A stretch of 34,349 nt of DNA. Origin: a virus. The translations under genes were made by a program, and so were the position numbers. Numbering within the stretch: position 1 is the first letter of the stretch; each line of letters opens with the position of its first letter. The stretch covers positions 1 to 34,349 of the IMG/VR virus record IMGVR_UViG_3300022072_000064; one strand, given 5' to 3'. The notes beneath the pieces are model-generated. The model saw only the letters and a program-made list of their open reading frames with translations. It made no database searches and had not been told where the DNA came from. Below, piece by piece: positions 26,871 to 33,871 of this stretch.

Positions 26871-27134
26871 TTATTTTTCTAATTGATTTCTTAGTAGTTT
26901 TATTTCTTCTTCTTGATCCATAAACATTGCAGTAGATATTTCATACTTCTCTCCCTTAATAAAAAATTGGTCTTTAAGTGCTTTTTTTATTATCTTAATG
27001 CATACATAATACTTGTTATAAATAAGTTCTAACTCTTTCATATCTTTTTTGGGAAGATTTTTATTTTTTAAAGACAACTTTACTTGCTTTATTTCTTTTA
27101 ATCTTTCTTGTAATAACTCAATTGGTTCTGTCAT
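26871..27134 (-). CDS. 87-aa charged helical hypothetical protein
   Basis: A lysine/glutamate-rich protein predicted to be almost wholly helical (LLQERLKEIKQVKLSLKNKN; LELIYNKYYVCIKIIKKALK), ending in EEEIKLLRNQLEK, typical of coiled coils. It overlaps the preceding gene by 17 bases, indicating translational coupling within the replication module. No enzymatic motif or recognised family. Confidence 0.6.
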   Translation of the reverse strand: MTEPIELLQERLKEIKQVKLSLKNKNLPKKDMKELELIYNKYYVCIKIIKKALKDQFFIKGEKYEISTAMFMDQEEEIKLLRNQLEK

Positions 27135-27468
27135 AATTTCTTAATGTTTGTTTTGATGTAACATAATCTAAATAATCGTCAAGCTCTATTTGTTCGATAT
27201 CTATGTATATAGGAATTTTGTTTTCTTGGCATATTAAAATAATAGAAAAGAAAAAAGGAGTATCTGTCTTAACAACACCTCCGAATGTACGGTACTCATC
27301 ATCATTTGGTGTAAATAATTTATAATCTATTTTGTCAAACAATTTTATCATTCCTACCTGAACACTTCCAGGAAGGTAGTTCATGTAATCCATTATAGCG
27401 AAACTAAGATTATATGTGTCAAATCCAAGATTAACTGTCTCCTCTGTAAACTTCTGTTCTAAATCCAT
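27118..27468 (-). CDS. 116-aa hypothetical protein
   Basis: A mixed alpha/beta soluble protein of unknown family. Notable segments are LSFAIMDYMNYLPGSVQVGM, FFFSIILICQENKIPIYIDI and a C-terminal helix LDDYLDYVTSKQTLRN. The hydrophobic FFFSIILI stretch is short and followed by charged residues, so a buried beta strand fits better than a membrane helix. It overlaps the nuclease gene upstream by 38 bases and the next gene by 17, so it is embedded in a tightly packed operon. Function unknown. Confidence 0.6.
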   Translation of the reverse strand: MDLEQKFTEETVNLGFDTYNLSFAIMDYMNYLPGSVQVGMIKLFDKIDYKLFTPNDDEYRTFGGVVKTDTPFFFSIILICQENKIPIYIDIEQIELDDYLDYVTSKQTLRNYDRTN

Positions 27469-27676
27469 GTTTTTCTAATTCTTTTAATCTATATTTCTGT
27501 AACTCTGATAACTTACCACCTTCTTTTTTTATTTCACTAAAGATAATCTTTCCCTTTGGATGAACTGCGATGAGGTCAGGGATACCATTCTTATTGGTTT
27601 TGATTAGCTTAATAACATAGTAGCCTTCAGCTTCTAGCTCCTTAATCCTTTTTCCTTGTATACGTTGTTCTGTCAT
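27431..27676 (-). CDS. VRR-NUC-type PD-(D/E)XK nuclease
   Basis: An 81-aa stand-alone nuclease domain. GIPDLIAV (residues 31-38, with catalytic-type Asp34), SEIKKEGGKLSELQ (47-60, with Glu48-x-Lys50 and Gln60) and the following helix YRLKELEKHGF are the hallmark VRR-NUC pattern. Phage-encoded single-domain VRR-NUC proteins are structure-specific endonucleases acting on branched DNA such as Holliday-junction-like intermediates. Placement with helicase, primase and recombination genes fits a role in resolving replication or recombination intermediates before packaging. All expected active-site residues are present. Confidence 0.85.
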   Translation of the reverse strand: MTEQRIQGKRIKELEAEGYYVIKLIKTNKNGIPDLIAVHPKGKIIFSEIKKEGGKLSELQKYRLKELEKHGFRTEVYRGDS

Positions 27677-27686
27677 CGTAAACTGT

Positions 27687-27758
27687 TTATTTTTTTCTTG
27701 GCTTCCATATAAATATTATACCTAAGCTTATAATTACAAACCAAATTGCTTCTATCAT
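27687..27758 (-). CDS. 23-aa single-span membrane peptide candidate
   Basis: ATG at 27758 opens a 23-codon frame ending in TAA at 27687-27689. The peptide (MIEAIWFVIISLGIIFIW then KPRKK) is an almost ideal single transmembrane helix with acidic N-terminus and positive C-terminus, i.e. N-out/C-in by the positive-inside rule. It fills the gap between the 90-aa gene and the nuclease gene, with A-rich sequence before the ATG as for the other genes here. Possible roles (membrane anchor, holin-like or host-modulating micropeptide) are speculation. Short length means chance cannot be excluded. Confidence 0.45.
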   Translation of the reverse strand: MIEAIWFVIISLGIIFIWKPRKK

Positions 27759-27770
27759 AGTTATATTTTG

Positions 27771-27789
27771 TTTAAAGTTAATAAATCTT
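27771..27789. repeat. 19-bp direct repeat, copy A
   Basis: TTTAAAGTTAATAAATCTT, identical to 28060-28078. The copies flank the 90-aa gene at 27778-28050, with this one spanning its stop codon. Confidence 0.8.
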
Positions 27790-28050
27790 ATAATTTAAAG
27801 ACGAATATAATCCATGAGATAGTCTTTGTATTTTTTTACTTAAAACTAATTTTTTTAATATATCCGACAAAGTTCTTTCTTTTATAAACATAGTCTTAGC
27901 TTTTTCCAAAACCTCCTTCCTTTCAAGTATTCTTTCTTCCTCATTTATCCATTTTACTAACTCTTTTATTCTTACATCGTTGTATGAGTTTTCAAATGAC
28001 CAATCAGAGGTAGCATAAGTTAGTTTGTTGTAATTTTTTTTAATTCCCAT
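27778..28050 (-). CDS. 90-aa winged-helix-like hypothetical protein
   Basis: A basic 90-aa protein. The C-terminal half (FIKERTLSDILKKLVLSKKI then QRLSHGLYSSL, residues about 55-84) resembles the recognition helix and beta wing of a winged-helix domain, with the SHGLY turn as the wing. The N-terminal half is a charged helix (VKWINEEERILERKEVLEKA). DNA binding is a plausible role but inferred only from this pattern. The gene is flanked by two identical 19-base repeats and lies five bases after the SF2 helicase gene. Confidence 0.6.
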   Translation of the reverse strand: MGIKKNYNKLTYATSDWSFENSYNDVRIKELVKWINEEERILERKEVLEKAKTMFIKERTLSDILKKLVLSKKIQRLSHGLYSSLNYKIY

Positions 28051-28055
28051 TGTAT

Positions 28056-29297
28056 TTAATTTAAAGTTAATAAATCTTTTTTAAAGTGTTTAAGTGTGTA
28101 ATCTTTTTTTTGGATTACTGATTTGTATATTTCTTTTTCAATACCATCCTTAGCAAATATCCAAAAAACTTTACTTAGTTTACTTTCTTTTGTAGTCATC
28201 CTATCACGACTCTGCCAATAGCTTGTGGCACTAAAGTCTATGTTGTAATACACTAGATACTCTGCATTTCTTAGGCTTATTCCTTCCCTACCACTAACAA
28301 TCTGTAGTGCTATGGTTTTGTCTGTAGAGTTGAACTCATCTAAATCGGTGCATAGTTGGTCTCCATAAACTTTTTTTAATGCGTTTAACTCTTCCTTAAA
28401 TTTGTAGAATATTCCAATCTTTGAAACACAAAAGTTGTTGTAAATAAAATTAGCCTTGCTCAAGTCTAATATCATAGAGTTTCCACTCTCAAACTTTACA
28501 GTACCACTATACATCTGATGCAACTTCATCATTAGTTTTACTGGTGTATCGGCAAGTATCACATCTTCACTACCTTGAACCACTAAATCTTTTTTTAACT
28601 TAGAGCTAAGTTCATAAATTAATTCACTCATCTCAACCTCTAACACCTCTTCTACAATATCATTCTCAAATCCTGCTTCCTTCTGTGTAAATCTAATCGT
28701 GTATGGATTCATTTTATCTACAATGGTCTCTAATCCTCTAGAGTAATCGTTAATCATCATAGAGTTTATTTTCCTCTGCCTAACATCTACATAGTCTTTT
28801 GCAAACTTATAGAAACTAACATATTCTTTGAATGGATTGTTTGGTATACCATACACCTGATGATACATTTGACCATACGACTCAGGTGTTGGTGTCCCTG
28901 ACATTAAAATAACTTTACTTTTATTCTTTTTGATTAGCACCTTCACATCCTTTGCACGTTTATTGGGCTTAGGTATCGCACCTAAACTGTGTGCTTCATC
29001 AATAACAACTATATCCCACTTTATATTCTGTGGTAGCTTATGCATACTCTCGTAGTTTATGGTAAACAATATAAAAGATGCAGGACACATAAGTTCGTAG
29101 TCACCAACGATTGATGATATTGCTTTCTTTTTAGTAAGAAACAAAACGTGTTCCACACCCATCTTATCTGCAATTCCCAAACTCGTTAACGTTTTTCCTG
29201 TTCTAACTTCCATTGCTAAATAAAGGAATCCATTTTTCTGTAAAACCTCAGTACCTTGACTGATAATGTTTTTTTGATAATCTCTAAATTCAATCAT
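28056..29297 (-). CDS. SF2 DNA helicase (SNF2/DEAH-like)
   Basis: A 413-aa helicase with all core motifs in order: Walker A EVRTGKT (30-36), DEAH box VVIDEAH (97-103), motif III LMSGTPTP (131-138), motif V QIVSGREGISL (332-342) and motif VI SYWQSRDRM (359-367, arginine finger region). The N-terminal FRDYQKN (4-10) is the Q-motif-like segment of SNF2-type helicases. It is short for a SNF2 remodeler and close in size to phage UvsW/replication-fork helicases, so it probably remodels branched DNA, stalled forks or R-loops during phage replication. It starts one base after the stop of the gene upstream, hence co-translated with it. Confidence 0.88.
   Translation of the reverse strand: MIEFRDYQKNIISQGTEVLQKNGFLYLAMEVRTGKTLTSLGIADKMGVEHVLFLTKKKAISSIVGDYELMCPASFILFTINYESMHKLPQNIKWDIVVIDEAHSLGAIPKPNKRAKDVKVLIKKNKSKVILMSGTPTPESYGQMYHQVYGIPNNPFKEYVSFYKFAKDYVDVRQRKINSMMINDYSRGLETIVDKMNPYTIRFTQKEAGFENDIVEEVLEVEMSELIYELSSKLKKDLVVQGSEDVILADTPVKLMMKLHQMYSGTVKFESGNSMILDLSKANFIYNNFCVSKIGIFYKFKEELNALKKVYGDQLCTDLDEFNSTDKTIALQIVSGREGISLRNAEYLVYYNIDFSATSYWQSRDRMTTKESKLSKVFWIFAKDGIEKEIYKSVIQKKDYTLKHFKKDLLTLN
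28060..28078. repeat. 19-bp direct repeat, copy B
   Basis: Identical to 27771-27789, 289 bases away. This copy covers the C-terminal codons of the SF2 helicase, so the shared sequence is read in a different frame from copy A and is not conserved for protein reasons. Confidence 0.8.
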
Positions 29298-29298
29298 A

Positions 29299-29853
29299 TT
29301 ACCAACTAAAAGAAAATACTAATCCTCCATTTTCTTGAAGCAAAGAATTATTTGTTATAATACCTCGCTTATATAATTCTGAATTTCCATAGAATTTATT
29401 TTTCTGATCTTCTCTATAGTCAATCCATAATCTGTAACCAACATACACCTTATTTATAGTGTTAAATCTAGACAACCTTATATTAAATCCTATTACACTC
29501 CCAAACATTGGGTATGTTGCTTTGGTGTTTTTATGCTTCCTAGTGATATAGCCTGCTCTAAAACCACCATAGTATCTTATAACATCGTTATTAAACATAT
29601 TAAAATTTAATCCTAAAGTAGCAACCACATCACTATATCTAACTTCTAATCCATCATAAATTGAAAATGCTGCTGAAGCATATCCCCAATGCATAACTTT
29701 TTCGATTTCATATCCCGTTTGGAATCCTTGGTCTGTAAGTGTTGGGTCAACCCATACATTTAATTGTGTCCAATCTTTATCAATAAACGTTACAACCTGA
29801 GCACTACAAAACGTAGTTAATAACAAGAATACTATTACTGCTTTGTTTTTCAT
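29299..29853 (-). CDS. nested outer-membrane beta-barrel protein (internal start)
   Basis: The internal ATG at 29851-29853 gives a 184-aa protein with n-region KNK, hydrophobic core AVIVFLLLTTF and signal peptidase I site after CSA, leaving an N-terminal Gln as is common in Flavobacteriia. There is no lipobox match (TTFC). The mature part alternates polar and aromatic residues in short strands (LEVRYSDVVATLGLNF, VIRYYGGFRAGYITRK, KVYVGYRLWIDYRED) and ends with GGLVFSFSW, the terminal aromatic expected for BAM insertion. This fits a small OmpW/OmpA-size barrel in the host outer membrane. Purine-rich GAAGAA precedes the ATG. A role in blocking superinfection or altering the surface is inference. 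Confidence 0.65.
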   Translation of the reverse strand: MKNKAVIVFLLLTTFCSAQVVTFIDKDWTQLNVWVDPTLTDQGFQTGYEIEKVMHWGYASAAFSIYDGLEVRYSDVVATLGLNFNMFNNDVIRYYGGFRAGYITRKHKNTKATYPMFGSVIGFNIRLSRFNTINKVYVGYRLWIDYREDQKNKFYGNSELYKRGIITNNSLLQENGGLVFSFSW

Positions 29854-30069
29854 TTCTTCAAAATGTTCTTTTAACAAAAACCTTATGTAATTTCCTGCTA
29901 CTCTTTCATCTATACCTAGCCTATTACCAATAGCTGAATCGCTATTATCTACAAGACCATCTTTATCTCTCCACTCTTCAAGGTATGGACCAAAAAACAT
30001 TTTTCTTATCTCATCTTTTAAGTGATTTGTTAAATAATATCTTGGACCTCTATATATTTTTTCTCTCAT
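29299..30069 (-). CDS. helix-turn-helix-like segment fused in frame to secreted outer-membrane beta-barrel
   Basis: One open frame of 256 codons contains two unlike halves. Residues 1-72 are cytosolic in character, with a helix-turn-helix-like stretch (NSDSAIGNRLGIDERVAGNY then IRFLLKEHFEE). Residue 73 is a methionine that begins a textbook signal peptide (MKNKAVIVFLLLTTFCSA before Gln), followed by a beta-barrel-like sequence ending in the aromatic pattern FSFSW. A signal peptide in mid-protein cannot work as such, so two products are likely: a small DNA-binding-type protein whose stop codon is missing, or an upstream extension, plus an independent outer-membrane protein started at 29853. 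The gene lies three bases from the primase gene. A real 256-aa fusion is possible but less likely. Confidence 0.6.
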   Translation of the reverse strand: MREKIYRGPRYYLTNHLKDEIRKMFFGPYLEEWRDKDGLVDNSDSAIGNRLGIDERVAGNYIRFLLKEHFEEMKNKAVIVFLLLTTFCSAQVVTFIDKDWTQLNVWVDPTLTDQGFQTGYEIEKVMHWGYASAAFSIYDGLEVRYSDVVATLGLNFNMFNNDVIRYYGGFRAGYITRKHKNTKATYPMFGSVIGFNIRLSRFNTINKVYVGYRLWIDYREDQKNKFYGNSELYKRGIITNNSLLQENGGLVFSFSW

Positions 30070-30071
30070 AA

Positions 30072-32489
30072 CTACATTAATTTACCTTGTACCTCTAGTT
30101 CTTCTTTACCTCTAAATCGTATAAACCAACCATCTCTATCTCTATCTACATGAGGAATACATCCAAACTTATAAACGCTATATGCTTCAAGCCACTTATT
30201 AAATTTATTCTTTGTGACAGATATTTTTGATTTACCATCAAACTCTGTATTGGCTAAATTAAATTCAATATACAATACTGACCTATAGTTTTTTCTGTTT
30301 TTACGAAGTAATGGATGCTCAATTTGTCCTTCAACAAGTCCACACCAATCTATAAACTCAGCACTCGTTTCAGCACTAAGGTCTCTTATTCTTTGGTTAA
30401 CAGAGTTTGACCTCATTAATCCATTGTTAAGATATAGTTGTAGGCTTTGAATCATGTAGTTGTCGAACTGACACCACTCAACATCATCCCATTCTCCAAA
30501 CATTAGTTTACCAAACTCTAGTAATGGTGTATGATTCTTATTGTAATGCTGACTCAACTCTACCTCCCATTTTCTTCTAGCAAACGAGTTACCTGTACCC
30601 TTGATTGGGTAGTTTGTAGTTATAGCAATCTTCGGAGACTTACTAAATGGTATCTTTATAGCATCCTTGTTCTTCTTCTCCAGAGTCATACCCTCTGTTA
30701 CCACACTAAACAATCTCTCAAAATCAAAATTCTTCTTAACATCATCAAAAACAAGTATCTGTGTATCTGCTGACACTAACTGATAAGCAAAAGACTTTTC
30801 AAAAGCAAAAGACTTACCATCAATAGTAACAACCTTTTTCATTTGTGCTATGGCATTCATAAATATTCCTTTACCCGTACCACCTTCAGGATTATCTGTT
30901 ATAACCTCATCATTTAAGATAACCGCAGGACAATATGATAGGTTCTTATGAGCGTGAAGTAAAAATCCAATCGTGCTTTCCATTGTTTTAATTCTCTTCT
31001 CCTCTTTTTCTCCACCACATATGTTTTTAATAAATGTTTTATAGGTGCATTTTTCAACATCACATATGTCAAACACTCTATCTATGATATGGTCTTTCCA
31101 AACATACCCACCTAAGTCTACGTAGTCTATTATTTCAATAGATGACTTTGTAATCTTAACTGCACCATTTGAATAATATAGGTATGCGTTGTTTTTAGAG
31201 TCCTCAATGAAGTATATGTCAATAGTTGATAGTAGAGTTAGAAACTCCTCTCTAAATAGCCTTACAGTATCTGCAAAGTAGTTGTATATACTTAAGTCCT
31301 CTAGATTGATAAGGTGGTTAAGAACAAAGTCTTTTATTTCTTTGTCAGTAGTGTGGTCTATTTTGTAGTTTTCTTGTCTAACAAAAACATAATTTTTACT
31401 CCCCTCTGGGCAGTATTTATAGAACCCTTTATCTTCTAAGAATCTTTTAAACTCTACGTGAACCACTTTCACAACACCCTTCTCACTCTTAGTCCAAAAT
31501 AAAAACTTATTATTATCTTCTTCTACTCTGTTTATTACGGCATTAACAGTCTCGCCACCAATTGCCGTTCCTTCAAACTGCTGACGAATTTCTTTTTTTG
31601 AAACACCTCTTCTTAAGCTTTGCTTTATACCACTTATAGCCACATCGTCTTCGTAATACTTCGTTCCAAACTTTTGACGATTAGAATAAGCTGAATCAAT
31701 TGTTCTCTTTATTTCTTTCTGAGTAAAATCTTTACTTGCATACTGATTAAGAATGTATCCTGCAAGAGATGGCTGAACACCATAGTCATTAAATGCCATC
31801 GCTAAGATGTATACATTTTGATTACGCTGACCTTCAGTCATTGGATACTTCTTTGTCCACCACTTTACTAGAATCTCTACAATTTTATTCTCATCTGTGA
31901 TTGGTATAGTTGGTGCATCTGTTGAAGAAAATTCTTTGTACTCCAATTCAGCAACCTTATCCCATAAAGATGAGTTTTCGTTTATGTAAATCAATGGGTC
32001 ATAAGACTCATAACATACTCTGCTCACATTCTTACAAGTCTTATCAAAATATTTTGACTCATAGTAGTTTTCTAGGGCATTGAAATAGTTTAAATGGTTT
32101 TCTAAGTCGGAAGGAATTTTTACTATAACCTTTAGACCATTTCCGCTAGGGGAAACAAATACAGAAAAAGTAAACTTATCCTTAGTTAGCTTTTCCTTCT
32201 GCTCTAGCATTAACTTCTTCTTTTCGTATCCATCGAAGTCTAGGCATATAAATCCACTATGAACTAAAATAGATGAATCTTTTCTATTGGTGAATGTTCC
32301 TGAGAAACATATCGCAGGTAAATTTTTCTTTTGTTCGTTTCTGTTTTTCTTGTCAGTCTCTAATCTAATGCTTCTTACAAGTTCTTTAGACTTTCCATCC
32401 TTGATTCTATTTAGTATTTTATGAATAGATACATAAAAAGGAGTGTCTGTTTCCTTAATGTTTTTAAAGATTGTGATGTTTTTTGTCAT
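30072..32489 (-). CDS. replicative primase-helicase (VirE-N primase, PriCT, SF3/D5-like helicase)
   Basis: An 805-aa multidomain protein. Residues about 20-170 match the VirE N-terminal / primase-like domain: GFICLDFDGY (79-88, acidic metal ligands), SVFVSPSGNGLKVIVKI (109-125) and CYESYDPLIYIN (159-170). Residues 219-268 (EGQRNQNVYILAMAFNDYGV and following) resemble PriCT-1. The C-terminal half is an SF3/D5-type ATPase with Walker A PEGGTGKG (534-541), Walker B ILVFDDV (578-584), motif C KIAITTNY (620-627) and an arginine-rich FARRKW. It would prime and unwind at the phage origin; the iteron-bearing AT-rich region lies immediately upstream of its start codon, an arrangement common for initiator/helicase genes. 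All key ATPase residues are intact. Confidence 0.88.
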   Translation of the reverse strand: MTKNITIFKNIKETDTPFYVSIHKILNRIKDGKSKELVRSIRLETDKKNRNEQKKNLPAICFSGTFTNRKDSSILVHSGFICLDFDGYEKKKLMLEQKEKLTKDKFTFSVFVSPSGNGLKVIVKIPSDLENHLNYFNALENYYESKYFDKTCKNVSRVCYESYDPLIYINENSSLWDKVAELEYKEFSSTDAPTIPITDENKIVEILVKWWTKKYPMTEGQRNQNVYILAMAFNDYGVQPSLAGYILNQYASKDFTQKEIKRTIDSAYSNRQKFGTKYYEDDVAISGIKQSLRRGVSKKEIRQQFEGTAIGGETVNAVINRVEEDNNKFLFWTKSEKGVVKVVHVEFKRFLEDKGFYKYCPEGSKNYVFVRQENYKIDHTTDKEIKDFVLNHLINLEDLSIYNYFADTVRLFREEFLTLLSTIDIYFIEDSKNNAYLYYSNGAVKITKSSIEIIDYVDLGGYVWKDHIIDRVFDICDVEKCTYKTFIKNICGGEKEEKRIKTMESTIGFLLHAHKNLSYCPAVILNDEVITDNPEGGTGKGIFMNAIAQMKKVVTIDGKSFAFEKSFAYQLVSADTQILVFDDVKKNFDFERLFSVVTEGMTLEKKNKDAIKIPFSKSPKIAITTNYPIKGTGNSFARRKWEVELSQHYNKNHTPLLEFGKLMFGEWDDVEWCQFDNYMIQSLQLYLNNGLMRSNSVNQRIRDLSAETSAEFIDWCGLVEGQIEHPLLRKNRKNYRSVLYIEFNLANTEFDGKSKISVTKNKFNKWLEAYSVYKFGCIPHVDRDRDGWFIRFRGKEELEVQGKLM

Positions 32490-32521
32490 TTTGTGTCAAT
32501 TTTGTGACAGTTTTGTGTCAA
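32489..32521. repeat. iteron cluster: three direct 11-bp repeats
   Basis: TTTTGTGTCAA, TTTTGTGACAG and TTTTGTGTCAA start at 32489, 32500 and 32511, exactly 11 bases apart, i.e. about one helical turn, so a protein would bind them on one face. Two further GTGTC/GTGAC cores lie at 32555-32559 and 32565-32569. Confidence 0.85.
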
Positions 32522-32663
32522 TTTCTAACTGTTAATTATCTGATTTATAGCTTGGTGTCTGTTTGTGACAATTTTTTAACCTTATATAGGGAAAAGAAAA
32601 AATATATATAGAGAAAATATATATATAGATATGGCTCTTTTTTTTGTCACACTTGTCACACTT
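32489..32663. other. candidate replication origin / control region
   Basis: The gap between the SSB terminator and the primase start holds direct GTG(T/A)CA iterons (32489-32521, 32554-32571), an AT-rich stretch of 70 bases that is 81% A+T by hand count (32571-32640, with long TA runs), and two opposite-orientation copies TTGTCACAC TTGTCACAC (32644-32661). Iterons flanking an easily melted segment beside a primase-helicase gene is a classical origin layout. The same elements could instead be operators controlling primase transcription; both roles may coexist. No -7 promoter octamer is visible on the minus strand here. Confidence 0.55.
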
Positions 32664-32669
32664 ATTGGT

Positions 32670-32694
32670 AAAAAAAGGGAGACGTTAATCTCCC
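32670..32694 (-). terminator. intrinsic terminator downstream of SSB gene
   Basis: On the minus strand, stem GGGAGA/TCTCCC with a six-base loop is followed by seven T residues (A7 at 32670-32676 on the plus strand). It ends the annealing protein-exonuclease-SSB transcript before the origin candidate, so primase and the downstream genes need either readthrough or a separate promoter. Confidence 0.8.
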
Positions 32695-32696
32695 AA

Positions 32697-32711
32697 TTTA
32701 AGTTATTGTTT
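32697..32711. repeat. 15-bp direct repeat, copy A (flanks SSB gene)
   Basis: TTTAAGTTATTGTTT, identical to 33118-33132. The two copies bracket the SSB gene, 421 bases apart. Confidence 0.75.
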
Positions 32712-32753
32712 CCAATTGTTATTATCTTGATGATATCCTAAAGGATTTATTTT

Positions 32754-33107
32754 TCAGAATGGAAAATCGTCATCTTCATCTTTATCTTCGCCTTGAGCAT
32801 CTGTCTCATTATCAGCTAAAGGCTGATCTGATTTCTCAACCTTCCACGCTTTTAAGTTGGTGTAAAACTTCCCATTAAAATCACTACAGTCTACATTAAA
32901 ATCAACAACAACAAAGTCACCAATGTTATGATGTTCGTTGAATGCTCTAACTTTTTCATCCTTCCAAATTTCAAAAGCAAACGTGCTATTGTATTGGTCT
33001 CCGTTATCTATAACGAATGTCATTTTAGTCCATTGTGTTCCTGACTTTGTAGTTCCGTTTTGAGGTGGTAATACTTTGGTAATCTTACCTGATACTTTTA
33101 ATTCCAT
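32754..33107 (-). CDS. ssb: single-strand DNA-binding protein, DUF3127-like
   Basis: A 117-aa OB-fold-type protein. MELKVSGKITKVLPP, KMTFVIDNGDQYNSTFAFEI and GDFVVVDFNVDCSDFNGKFY then TNLKAWKVEK follow the strand order of the Bacteroidetes DUF3127 family. The C-terminus is a Ser/Asp/Glu-rich linker ending DDDFPF, the acidic tip used by SSBs to recruit replication and repair partners. It sits between the exonuclease gene and the origin candidate, with its own terminator at 32670-32694. It would coat single strands during replication and annealing-based recombination. The symbol is used in the generic sense. Confidence 0.82.
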   Translation of the reverse strand: MELKVSGKITKVLPPQNGTTKSGTQWTKMTFVIDNGDQYNSTFAFEIWKDEKVRAFNEHHNIGDFVVVDFNVDCSDFNGKFYTNLKAWKVEKSDQPLADNETDAQGEDKDEDDDFPF

Positions 33108-33117
33108 TTTATTTTAT

Positions 33118-33132
33118 TTTAAGTTATTGTTT
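33118..33132. repeat. 15-bp direct repeat, copy B (flanks SSB gene)
   Basis: Identical to 32697-32711; this copy forms the A-rich leader between the exonuclease stop and the SSB start. Confidence 0.75.
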
Positions 33133-33133
33133 A

Positions 33134-33871
33134 TTAAAGAAGTTCAATTTTACGATAGTATTGGTTTACATCATCTGTGGCATCCTTTCCAAAAAATTGG
33201 TTGTATACCTTGATAGCCTTCTGAACCTTCTCTGCACCCCTCTCTATGAAGTCTGTAGTGGTTTCAAAGAGTCCTAACTGACCAGTTGTCTTGCAAATGA
33301 CCAAAAATTTTAATGGCTTACCAAATAATGTATGGTATACATATGCCTGACTATCGTAGTTATAAGACCTTGCACTATAAATAAATTTTTCAATATCTCC
33401 CGTAGTCTTGATATCAATAAGGCAGTCATCACAAACGATATCTGCTTTACCCTTCCACATCACACCACCAATCTCGCCAATGTTTGGTACTTCAAACTCA
33501 TTACTATCAGCATAAATCATGTCATAGAAGTCTAGGTTTGAAGTCATAACCTTTGCAAGTTTAGTAATCTCATCATACTCCTTTTGAAGTAAAAGGAATG
33601 GCTCACTTGATTCCTCTAGTATTTCCTTGTACTTTTTAGTATTTCTACTAGATACATCGACTGCGTTCCAATCCTGAACCTTTTCAGGCTCTAAGATTAG
33701 ATGATGAAATAGTCTTCCTTTAGCAAAGTTAACGTTATCCTCCTTCTGTACCCCATATTCTTTTGGGTTAGAAAGTAATGCACCAATATCACTATTCGAT
33801 AGATATTTTTTACCTACCCCTCCGTAATATTCTTTATCGTCTTTTAGTTGTTTTATTATTTTGTCTGACAT
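33134..33871 (-). CDS. PD-(D/E)XK exonuclease (RecE/lambda-exonuclease-like, recombination partner)
   Basis: A 245-aa nuclease. KGRLFHHLILEPE (51-63) supplies the conserved early His/Glu region; WKGKADIV (139-146) contains Asp144; LIDIKTT (151-157) gives the D-x-K signature; QAYVY (175-179) is the conserved Gln/Tyr helix. This is the pattern of phage exonucleases of the DUF3799/ExoVIII-like type that resect double-strand ends 5' to 3'. The start codon overlaps the stop of the annealing-protein gene (TAATG), the classic exonuclease-annealase pair of phage recombination systems. Product would generate 3' single strands for the annealing protein. Confidence 0.85.
   Translation of the reverse strand: MSDKIIKQLKDDKEYYGGVGKKYLSNSDIGALLSNPKEYGVQKEDNVNFAKGRLFHHLILEPEKVQDWNAVDVSSRNTKKYKEILEESSEPFLLLQKEYDEITKLAKVMTSNLDFYDMIYADSNEFEVPNIGEIGGVMWKGKADIVCDDCLIDIKTTGDIEKFIYSARSYNYDSQAYVYHTLFGKPLKFLVICKTTGQLGLFETTTDFIERGAEKVQKAIKVYNQFFGKDATDDVNQYYRKIELL

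Noticed and set aside
30531-30773. 80-codon plus-strand frame opposite the primase-helicase
   Set aside because: Lies entirely inside the ATPase domain coding sequence, whose motifs are intact; a shadow frame.
32735-32746. Short palindrome ATCCTAAAGGAT near the SSB gene end
   Set aside because: Five-bp arms with no T-run in either direction; expected by chance in AT-rich intergenic DNA, and the real terminator lies at 32670-32694.
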